DNA of 64,000 bases from Sipunculus nudus (lineage: Eukaryota > Annelida > Sipuncula > Golfingiida > Sipunculidae): the NCBI GenBank assembly GCA_026874595.1, contig CM049315.1:73792401-73856400 (forward strand). Direction: 5' to 3'. Positions 12,725 through 21,099 of this stretch are shown piece after piece; position 1 is the first letter of the stretch; each line of letters starts with the position of its first letter. The notes beneath the pieces are model-generated. The model was not told the origin of the DNA and searched no databases. It was given only the letters and a program-made list of their open reading frames with translations. The position numbers were made by a program, and so were the translations under genes.

Positions 12725-13224
12725 ACACTCTAAGAAAAAAGGGTTCCCGGTAGAACCCAAAAGGGTTCTTCAGAGTGGACTGAGTGGGGAACCTTTTAAG
12801 GTTCCGGCTGTAACCTTAAAAGCGGGGTTCTTTTAAGAACCTCCCGAAGGTTCTTTTTCTGGAACCTTATAGGTTCCGTCAAGAACCTCTTCGGAGGCTC
12901 TGAGAGGAACCCTCCACGGTTCTTCACAATGGACTGAGTGGGAACTTTAAACGGTTCTGGGTGGAACCCCATGTGTAGGTTCTTTATAGAACCTTCAATG
13001 CAGGTTTATTTTAATAACAAGCCTAGGATGTCATATCATACGTTTAGGAAAAATTAATCACACGCCATATGTCCGTGGTTAAAGGAAACATTTTTAATAG
13101 ATGATATGAAAATGTACCTCATAGAAAGTGGGTAACTGCAAGGATCATAGCTGAAAAGTTATAATTTTACGTGTGTCCTGAAAAAAAGTGCAACGGCCAA
13201 AAAGCATTAGCATATGTGTGCATC

Positions 13225-13227
<3 letters not shown>

Positions 13228-13280
<53 letters not shown>
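13228..13280. repeat. (TA)n microsatellite
   Basis: About 26 TA units inside the GGTTC element; the IYIYIY reading frames on both strands are artefacts of this tract. Confidence 0.95.
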
Positions 13281-13284
<4 letters not shown>

Positions 13285-13519
13285 GACATTTGCAATACAG
13301 AGTTCGCGAACACCTAATACAGTTCCGAGTCATTTTCTTAAATTATTACTTATACATTCAGATCCCCTTGGAATCATTCAACGTAGAGTCTTTGATACTG
13401 CAGGCAAATGTTATGTTTTGGACTGAAAAAAAAATAAAAAAATTCAGTTTCCTTGATATATACTAACACGGAAATTGCATACTTCGCACTGTCAATCCTA
13501 CCCGCACACACACACACAA

Positions 13520-13708
13520 ATGGAGACAAGAATGAATCAGCTGACTCTATGTGTGCTGTTCCTTTTGAGTTTGATAGCTTGTGTTCATCAAGAATACATT
13601 TCTGATTGTTTACGTGTTCCTAGATACATGTTTACCTCTTGTGGCTCAGGGTCCTCTTGTGTTATTATAAATTTAATACATCTCTGTTTTACAAAACAAA
13701 ATATATAA
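13520..13708 (+). CDS. Candidate secreted small protein or first exon, in GGTTC element
   Basis: The frame from ATG 13520 gives 62 residues. It starts METRMNQLTLCVLFLLSLIA, which looks like a signal peptide (basic start, Leu-rich core, small residues, cleavage near CVHQ). A short tail follows with four Cys (at DCL, SCG, SSC and LCF). I do not recognise the family. It may be the first exon of a spliced gene continuing to 14594-14674 and 15235-15315, but I could not identify a convincing donor. It could equally be chance. Confidence 0.3.
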   Translation: METRMNQLTLCVLFLLSLIACVHQEYISDCLRVPRYMFTSCGSGSSCVIINLIHLCFTKQNI

Positions 13709-14138
13709 AGTAGAGGCAGCATATGATCGACAAACAACTGGTGATGCTAAGTGTCTTATACGATGTTTGTATGTCAGCGTTCATTTACATTCACACGATA
13801 TACAAAATACGATCTCAAACATTACAGTATTATTGATAAATGTTTTATTAAATTAGGTCTCAAATCTAAGGGAAAAATATATGATGACGTCTATAATACG
13901 ATGGTCTCTAAGAAATTTTTATTTGTAAACGTCCATCTTCAATCACACCATTTACACACTTAAATGAAATATATAAGATATATGAATGCGATTATATGGC
14001 TTGTATTAAGGCGTCTTAATGGTGTATGGGCATATAATACGAAGGCGTCTATATGATCAGCGTCCATTTTCATGGCGTCCTAATGAACAGCGTCCAGGTG
14101 ATACAATGGCGTCTACCTGAACAGCGTCCATCTGAGAT

Positions 14139-14750
14139 GATCCCGATAGGTCTACATCTGCCTGCATAGCTATAGTGCGAATAAAAGAGAAGAAAGGATT
14201 TTAATTTGAAGAGGCTGATGACTATAACATGGTAAGTTTTTTTCAGAGTTATTCCTAAATGGTCACGTGTTAATAATGCACATGAAATTGTGTATCACAA
14301 AGTAGTAAATCTTAGTTTGTTACGTCCGTATTTACATCTTATTATTAGGAACCAGCTGATACATTTTAGTGAATAAGATGAGGTTACTTATTCTATATGT
14401 TGAAGTATCGTTGTAAAAAATGCACACATATACACTATATTTGTATTATTTTTTATATTATGTTTTGGAAACTTTCACCTGAGTCTCTGTAGGCATGGTC
14501 ACGCTTTATTAAACATTTGTTGAAGGCGTTCTTTAATTAATTTTACAAAGTGTAGACTATACTAAAATCGCCATCCATTCTTTCTCTTTGTAGGAACCAG
14601 ATACATCTGCCTGGCAAGCGAATAATGAAAAAGAAGAGATGATTGTTGGAACAAGGGCTGGCGATTATAACATGGTAGGTTATCCCAGAGATATTTCGAA
14701 ATCATAACACGTGTTAATAATGCACGTGGAATTGTGTATCACAAAGTAGA
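14139..14750 (+). repeat. Tandemly duplicated exon plus intron start
   Basis: The segment ending GGCTGATGACTATAACATG|GTAAG at 14231 is repeated as GGCTGGCGATTATAACATG|GTAGG at 14674. The following intron bases (14243-14306 and 14681-14750, both with GTGTTAATAATGCAC and GTGTATCACAAAGTAG) are also alike. The first copy has stops in the frame used by the second, so it looks like the degenerate partner of an exon duplication of roughly 440 bp. Confidence 0.55.
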
Positions 14751-15315
14751 AAAAAACGATATTTTGTTGTGTTAACCATTTACATGTTAACCACATAATT
14801 ACAAGAAGGCTACAAATAATTCGAAACAAAGTAAATAAATATTATGAGGTAAATCAGGAAAATTACGTATTCTATATGTTGATACACCGTGGTCAAAATA
14901 CACGTTTATAATATTTAACGCGTAAATACTGTTTCGAAAAACTTCACAAAATATAAGAAGGTTGTTGACATAAACGTTCCCTAAATGATTCCTCTGAGAG
15001 AGAGGTTGGAACTACTTAATTCACAAACGAGAAACGTATTTTAATGAACTCTCAACAACTAGTGGTAAGATATCCACACTGTTTGCATACTCTAAAGATT
15101 GCATAATTTCCTCCACTGTGATCAGGTGAGAGCAATTGTATGACATGAGTTAACGGTATTAATATACGCGTGAATATTTACTTATCTTTTTTACTTGTGT
15201 ATCTCATCTCTTATTTTCATCTCCTTTTTTCCAGATTGAGCCCGAAGTCGTCCAGCCCGAAGTCGTCCAGCCTGAATGTAATCTGTTGAACACCTCAATT
15301 ACCTCAATTTTGTAA
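14594..15315 (+). CDS. Candidate terminal exons of a small acidic protein
   Basis: Exon 14594-14674 (81 nt, phase 0 at both ends, acceptor TTTGTAG, donor GTAGGT) encodes EPDTSAWQANNEKEEMIVG followed by TRAGDYNM. Exon 15235-15315 follows a strong polypyrimidine acceptor (CTCCTTTTTTCCAG), encodes IEPEVVQPEVVQPEC with an internal 5-residue duplication (EVVQP), and ends in TAA at 15313. Phases match and the joined frame is open. The upstream exons are uncertain. No known domain. Location inside a transposon suggests a captured gene piece, or the element's own accessory gene. Confidence 0.35.
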
Positions 15316-16092
15316 ACAGCGCTCCATTCAGTCCCATATATTGGTTATGCTCAAAATTGGTTTGGCGATGCGTTCTTACACCCTTTGTTTGATAAATGAT
15401 CTATAGGACAATTTAAAAAGACGACAAAGGATAGAGTAATACTGTAAACACTACACAATATGTTATAAGTGTATTCCATGTACAGTTGCCTGGTTTATTT
15501 AGTTCCAGTCACTGAAGCCGAATTATAATTTTGTTTAATACATGTTGTTAAAAAGCGGTCAATATCACACTGCTAGAATTGTTTCAAATCCTACTTGTTT
15601 TACTATGAACTCGTATAGACTGCAACAATTCGTGCACGCACAGCATGTTTATCATCGGCCTTGATCCACGTTTAGATTAATTGAACGTACCCGTAACTTC
15701 TTTTGCAGACGGGGACTAACTGGATACATTAAGTCACTGGACAGTTAATCTCTAGCCATAGGTTCAACATTCTTCACAGGAAAATATATATAATCATAGG
15801 TCTTACCTCATAAGTATTCCCTCTCCCAATAGACCAAAACATCCGACCGTGAACCGTTAACCTCATTAGTTCAAATGGCTCGCGCATGCGCGTCCTAATT
15901 ATCGCGATATCTGCAGTCAACACACAGGTTCCATCTGGAACCTTGTATCAAGTTATCGTCAGGGCACGAACCTCCAAGTGCCAGATGGAACCTTTTTACA
16001 GAGAAAAGGGAGTTCTAGATGGAACTATGGTTCTACCCAGAACCATATGGGTTCTTAAAAGAACCATCAAGAACCCTTTTTTCTTAGAGTGT

Positions 16093-16232
16093 GGGCATCA
16101 TCAATGAGCGTGTTCCTTGTGCTGGTGCCACCTTTTGTAAGTGCTTTTACAAAATTTGTAAATTCTTTCGTATGTATCAAGTTTGCTTAGCCTAAGGCGG
16201 ATTTTATATTTACAGCAGGTTTAACTGTCTCA
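16093..16232 (-). mobile_element. DIRS-like tyrosine recombinase fragment (segment b)
   Basis: Minus-strand translation reads VKPAVNIKSALG, a stop, then ANLIHTKEFTNFVKALTKGG. This is the N-terminal SAM-like part of a DIRS/integrase-type recombinase. It lies between the fold-back element (16233-18265) and the GGTTC element (12725-16092) and continues the open frame that ends at 18276 on the other side of the fold-back element. Confidence 0.6.
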
Positions 16233-16265
16233 TACGGAGCCCGGGGGACGACATGGTGAAAAATA

Positions 16266-16470
16266 TTTATTAATTCGTGCGCACGAATTACTAATCCGTG
16301 CGCACGAATTACTAATTCGTGCGCACGAATTACTAATCCGTGGCCACGAATTACTAATTCGTGCGCACGAATTACTCGGTGTGAAAAAATAAATTTCCAA
16401 GGTGGAAAAAATATTTATTAATTCGTGCGCACGAATTACTAATCCGTGCGCACGAATTACTAGGTGTGAA
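16266..16470. repeat. Palindromic tandem array, left arm
   Basis: About seven units of an 18-22-bp repeat centred on GTGCGCAC or GTGGCCAC. Each unit is itself a palindrome (ATTCGTGCGCACGAAT). Reading frames of repeated NSCARIS peptides come from this array and are not genes. Confidence 0.9.
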
Positions 16471-16649
16471 AAATATATTTCCAAGGTGGAAAAATATTTA
16501 TTTCAATAGGATAACAAAGTAGCCGTTTACGCTAATGCAACTGCTCTCCTGCATATATAAATTAAAAGAAAGTGAAAAATTAACATGAATGCATATATGT
16601 ATATTTAAATGATCAGATTGGAAAAGTGCACATATATTCACACACGATA

Positions 16650-16650
<1 letters not shown>

Positions 16651-16692
<42 letters not shown>
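16651..16692. repeat. (TA)n microsatellite
   Basis: About 20 TA units within the fold-back element, 80 bp beyond the 3' end of the LINE fragment. Confidence 0.95.
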
Positions 16693-16694
<2 letters not shown>

Positions 16695-16774
16695 TACTTA
16701 ATATACGTTAATACAGATTGACATTCCACATACACTGATACTTATACATATATTATTACTGGTAGGCGTACGTC

Positions 16775-17830
16775 TCAGTCCATATCGAGCATATCAATTA
16801 GATTAAAAACATCAGTCTTTCCTATTGAAAATAGGTATTGATTTAAGTAACTGGCACCTAGTCGTAACCGAGTATGGATAATTTCATGTTGACGATGATT
16901 GTCGCAATAATAACTGTATATTTCTCGAGAGGCAGGGTTTAAACAGTCACGAACATTTTCCTTAAAGGAATCGATTGAAGTAGACTTAAATATATGACAC
17001 TGTTCCAAAGTTTGCAGGCTATTTAAAGGAAAGAAAAGATAATTGGAAGGAAAGAAAAGCGACAGTCTTTCCATTTGAACCTCAGTATCTTTAGCAAATG
17101 CCATATGCGCGGACTGTATAGGGCGAAGCATGAGACAGAGTTTGAGTTAATATATAAGCAGATAATCTGGTGCTAGTCCGTTAATCATTTCATAAAATGT
17201 GGATTGTATAGCCAACTCTCTTCTTATTGTTATACTTGACCATTATAGCTCTTTTACCATAGCTCCAGTGCTGGAAGTCGAGAGCGCTCCAGTACATGTT
17301 AAACATGCTTTCCGTTGTATACTCTCAAGTTGGTATGACTGTCTGACAGAACAATTGTTTAATATTAAAACACCATACTCCTGTACTAGATGTATTAATG
17401 ATTTATACATACGATCTTAAACTTTCATAGAGAATTGGAATTTATAATTTTTTCAAAATTTCCAAACGCTTATTGGCTTTCAAACATATCATGTTTATGT
17501 GTTCCTGTCAGGAAAGCGAATCCCAAATATGACATGAGAAGTTCTGTGAAGTTCATTTCACCTAGTTTATGCGTAATTTGCAATTTAGCATCACTGTCAA
17601 ATGACGATTGAGAACTGTAACTGGAGTTACTTTGTGAAGCAAATAACTGTTAAAAATTTCAGCCTGATCGGCTTTGTCTATAATAATGTTCCCATTATGC
17701 CCGAACGATGAAATTTTCCACTATGCACGGCAACTGGATCTGTGAGTTTTATATTTATATTCTTTAAGTATCGCTTAAAGCCCTTTCTATTTTCAATATA
17801 CAGAGTTCCGAATTTTAGGAAGGTAGGAAG
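16775..17830 (-). mobile_element. Non-LTR retrotransposon (LINE) 3' fragment, dead
   Basis: The minus-strand translation carries the thumb and C-terminal region of a LINE polymerase: KANKRLEILKK, then MYKSLIHLVQEYGVLI, then IQRKACLTCTGA, then RRELAIQSTFYEMINGLAPD, then the typical HTRLRLGASYLNQYLFSIGK end. In-frame stops interrupt it (for example after KEL and after LLIY). A linker-like piece (DKADQAEIFNSYL) upstream joins directly to the thumb, so the catalytic core is deleted. The final stop-free frame ends at 16775. The clade (CR1/Jockey-like) is a guess. Confidence 0.7.
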
Positions 17831-17936
17831 TCACGGAACTGTCGGAAGGCGCTGGGCTTCATTTTGACAACCGTGTGTGCCCGCTGAAACTGCCAGCCTG
17901 TGCCTAGACTGAGTCGATGTGTGCTTGCTTCTCATT

Positions 17937-18228
17937 GGCTAGTAATTCGAGCGCACGAATAAGTAGCCAATGAGCATTGAGCCAGCAACATAAGAGAGCT
18001 GTTCTCATTGGTCACTAATTCGTGGCCACGAATTAGTAATTCGTGCGCACGAATTAGTAATTCGTGCGCACGGATTAGTAATTCTTGCGCACGAATTAAT
18101 AAATATTTGTTTTCCACCTTGGAAATATATTTTTTACACATAGTAATTCGCGCGCACGGATTAGTAATTCGTGGCCACGAATTAGTAATTCGTGCGCACG
18201 GATTAGTAATTCGTGCGCACGAATTAAT
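17937..18228. repeat. Palindromic tandem array, right arm
   Basis: Inverted counterpart of the array at 16266-16470, with about ten palindromic units and one CCACCTTGGAAATA spacer. The part at 17937-18000 is more diverged than the rest. Confidence 0.9.
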
Positions 18229-18265
18229 AAATATTTTTCACCATGTCGTCTCCCGGGCTTCGTAG

Positions 18266-19151
18266 GTCTCATCAGCTAAAGAGCACAAAAATCTGCAATA
18301 ACATCTACAGTGTCAGGTAGAAATTTTATGCAACGTTTATCACAGAAATGTTTGAGTTTCCGAAGCCATCCGTTATACAATTTTAGCGTGGAATCTGCCA
18401 AAGATTCATTTGTACAGTTGCTCTGGGGGACCAGCCCTCCCTGGTTAAACTTTTTTCCCAGAAACTCTCCAGGCATATATACGCCAGTGTCGATTTTTCC
18501 ACAGTTCTGGTCTGGCACCCATGAACCTCATCGCTCTGGTACTGTTCGGTATCTTAAAGGCTGGAGCAATGGCCATGTTCTGTAAACTTTTATACCAGAA
18601 CTGACAGGGCCGGGGAGGGGGGGGGCAATGATTAATGCTTCTGCTCTCTGATCGCGTATGACAGACAGCACCTGGGGGATTAACCGAAATGGAACATTTA
18701 CAAAGTTCATTTCCTCTCCCCATTTCTGATGTGACAGAGCATCTATGCCTTCTGTCAGAGGTCCCAGAAACGTGAACGTAACCTTGGCAGCTGAGTGTTT
18801 GTCACCCTAGCAACCTATCGACGGTATGCGGGCTGAAAAGACGATCTATAAGTTGAAAAATTTTGGATGCAGCTGCTAATTGTAACTGTCCACTATTTTC
18901 GATAACCGGTCCACCTCCTCGTTCGCCGATCCCTTTATATGAGAAGCCTGTATATGCATGTTCTGATCGTGACTTAGTTGCCAGATCGCGGCTGCTATAT
19001 CTGTCAAATCTTTGCACGAGCCCCCTTTGTGGACTCTACACGCAAGGGCAGTAATATTGTCCATAAGAATTTGAATGGATTTGTCCCGTATAATAAGTGT
19101 AAAGTCGGATGAGACTGACATCGTCGGTGATATCAGACTATAAACCCCCAC
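18266..19151 (-). mobile_element. DIRS-like retrotransposon: RNase H and recombinase N-terminus (segment a)
   Basis: The frame 19151-18876 gives an RNase H-type stretch (QILMDNITALACRVHKGG, then HIKGSANEEVDRLSK), resembling the DNTTA...NKQGG and HIPG..N..AD.LSR patterns of DIRS/Ty3 RNase H. After frame changes follow EGIDALSHQKWGEEMNFV and LIIAPPLPGPV (DIRS post-RNase H region), then STLKLYNGWLRKLKHFC, the start of a tyrosine recombinase. It stops at 18266, where the fold-back element is inserted, and resumes at 16232. Several frameshifts make it non-functional. The reverse transcriptase upstream is not recognisable. DIRS elements integrate with a tyrosine recombinase instead of a DDE integrase. 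Confidence 0.65.
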
Positions 19152-19309
19152 CTTTTAATATCTCGGAATGTTTGCAGATCCATATATATATTTTTGCTAG
19201 AGATAATGGCCTCCATGTTTTAATGCCAGCCTCACCAAATACGTACATCCGCAGGATTCTCTCCCGGTTTCGGACTACTTGACAGGGCACTAGCCCACGA
19301 TTCTACTCA

Positions 19310-19450
19310 TTTTATATCCTGGCGTTAACCAGGCCCGGTGACTACTTCACCCTTGGTGCCTGATAATCCCCATTGAAGGCCCGGGGTCATACCATCGAGG
19401 TCCCGCGAAAGGCGCACTCGTTGGTTGGGCACGATTTTCCAATTAAATCG
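19310..19450. repeat. Dispersed repeat, copy 1 (pair with 53890-54015)
   Basis: It shares blocks such as ATCCTGG-GT-AACCAGGCCC, CCCCATTG, CATCGAG and CGAAAGGCGCACTCGTT in the same order and orientation with 53890-54015. It is probably a SINE or another short interspersed element; the ends are not defined. Confidence 0.6.
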
Positions 19451-19959
19451 CTCACCCTTTTAAACTCGAAAAGCTTACAGTATACAACCCAGCATGCGGC
19501 GCCTATTCATGCATACTTGGCTTTATCGTCGGTATGTCCTCGTATTGTCCCCTTATCTGTTTATCTACATTCAACACAGCTCTGCTAAATATGAAATGAG
19601 TATCACTGGACCTGACGCAACAGAACCGTTCATATCAAGATGGACTCATTATATTACGTACGCTAGGACGTGCATATCACTGTAATTCCTCGGCCAGCTG
19701 TCACTTTGGGCTCTCAACCTATACATGGGACGCTAATGCAGTTTGAACATTCAGACTTAAATATAAAGAGCGCAATTTACTAATTCGAAACACCACAGCG
19801 ACACGCTGTGAGCGAAACATTGCCAGCACATTAAAGACTAAAGAAAAAATGTACAGCTCAACTAAGTCTATGCAGTGCTTGGTTAGTGTGATTAATATCG
19901 GAGAATAGAAAGAAATCTGCTGGTGAAAGCAAATGTGGTCATGCTGCGGTGTTGACCCA

Positions 19960-20690
19960 GATAGCATGCAAACAAGGGACCCATGTGGGACCAATATGTA
20001 CAAACCCATGGGTCCCATATGGGCTAACCCAGTGGGCACCCGTGACTTTTTGCTCCCGGGTCCAATGTTGGCTAGGACGTGGGGCCAACATGGGTATACA
20101 TGTGGGCCCATGGAGGGTACCAGGTGGGGCCTGTATATGGGGCCCACGAATGGCTACCAATGTCTAAACAGGGGCAGACACAAGGGTCCTTGGAGGGTTT
20201 GTCACTACATGCAAACAAGGGACCCTTGAGGTACATGTCCATGGGCCCCATATGGGCTAACCCCGTGGGCACCCGTGACTTTTTGCTCCCGGGTCCAATG
20301 TTGGCTAGGACGTGGGGCCAACATGGGTACACATGTGGGCCCATGGAGGGTACCAGGCGGGGTTTGTATATGGGGCCCACGAATGGCTACCAATGGGCTA
20401 AACAGGGGAAAACACATGGGTCCTTGGATGGTTTGTCACTGCATGCAAACAAGGGACCCTTGTGGTACATGTCCATGGACCCCATATGGGCTAACCCCGT
20501 GGGCACCCGTGACTTTTTGCTCCCGGGTCCAATGTTGGCTAGGACGTTGGGCCAACATGTGTACACATGTGGGCCCATGGAGGGTAACAGGCGGGGTCTG
20601 TATATGGGGCCCAAGAATTGCTACCAATGGGCTAAACAGGAGCAGACACAAGGGTCCTTGGAGTGTTTATCACTGCATGCAAACGGAGTT
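19960..20690. repeat. About 240-bp tandem satellite, three copies
   Basis: The word CAAACAAGGGACCC recurs at about 19969, 20211 and 20447, with a last partial start at 20680, giving periods near 242, 236 and 233. Units are rich in palindromic words (GGGCCC, CCATGG, CATATG, ACATGT, GGTACC) and almost free of stop codons, so long open frames occur on both strands. The Gly/Pro/Trp/Met-rich peptides they predict show no domain, and I treat them as artefacts. Confidence 0.9.
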
Positions 20691-20939
20691 GATATAAATA
20701 AAGTTGGATTAAATCAATAAAGGATTATTTAAATTGATTTTTTAAAAATCATATATAAGTGAATTTTTACCAGCCCTAGGTAATACAATATGTGTTTTGG
20801 ACAATTTTTGTTGTTCTTGAAAGCATGAGCATGATTTATTCGTTCCAGAATAATATGTACAAACTTGCCACTTTATCTTACATGAATGGTACAACTGGTC
20901 ACAAAAACTAACACAAGGCATTCTCCATGGCAAGGATGG

Positions 20940-21095
20940 TGGCGTGCGGTAATCTGTTAGGGGGAAGGAAACAGGGGGACCTAGACAGGCCACTACAACT
21001 CGCTCTCATAGCCACTCGGGATTGAACTCGGGTCACCAGGTGCCAGCAGGGAACGCTTACCGTTTTACCACTTGTCTGTTTTCACTGTGTAATAC
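20940..21095 (-). repeat. tRNA-derived SINE-like sequence
   Basis: On the minus strand a TGGTAAAACGGTAAGCG stretch resembles an internal A box, and AGTTCAATCCC about 35 bp later resembles a B box. A SINE tail-like region follows towards 20940. No cloverleaf can be closed, so it is not a functional tRNA gene. Confidence 0.5.
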
Positions 21096-21099
21096 AGTG

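Larger units (their letters stand above)
12725..16092. mobile_element. 3.4-kb element with GGTTC-rich inverted ends
   Basis: The left end ACACTCTAAGAAAAAAGGG (12725) is repeated exactly in reverse at the right end (to 16092). Both ends continue into subterminal arrays of GGTTCT/AGAACC words (12742-13000 and 15928-16075). It interrupts a DIRS-like recombinase frame, so it is a true insertion. I see no clear target-site duplication. The interior lacks a transposase but contains candidate coding exons at 13520-15315. Superfamily unknown; the CACT start is reminiscent of EnSpm/Chapaev-type ends, which is only a guess. Confidence 0.7.
16227..18271. mobile_element. 2.03-kb fold-back element built on 20-bp palindromes
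   Basis: Element 16233-18265 is flanked by GTCTCA (16227-16232 and 18266-18271), a 6-bp target duplication inside a DIRS-like reading frame. The ends (TACGGAGCCCGGG... and ...CCCGGGCTTCGTAG) are inverted repeats followed by GACGACATGGTGAAAAATA and its complement. Each arm then carries a tandem array of a perfect palindrome, TAATTCGTGCGCACGAATTA, with variants TCCGTGCGC and TCGTGGCCACGA (16266-16470 and 17937-18228), separated by CCAAGGTGGAAAA spacers. A dead LINE fills the interior. No transposase seen. Confidence 0.8.

Noticed and set aside
16266-16470. Short regularly spaced palindromic repeats resembling a CRISPR array
   Set aside because: Spacers are not unique, units are palindromes in tandem, and the array forms the arms of a eukaryotic fold-back element with a target duplication.
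20079-20720. 213-codon open frame (and 142-codon frame on the other strand)
   Set aside because: It lies wholly in the 240-bp satellite, is open in several frames at once, and has Gly/Pro/Trp/Met-biased composition without a domain.
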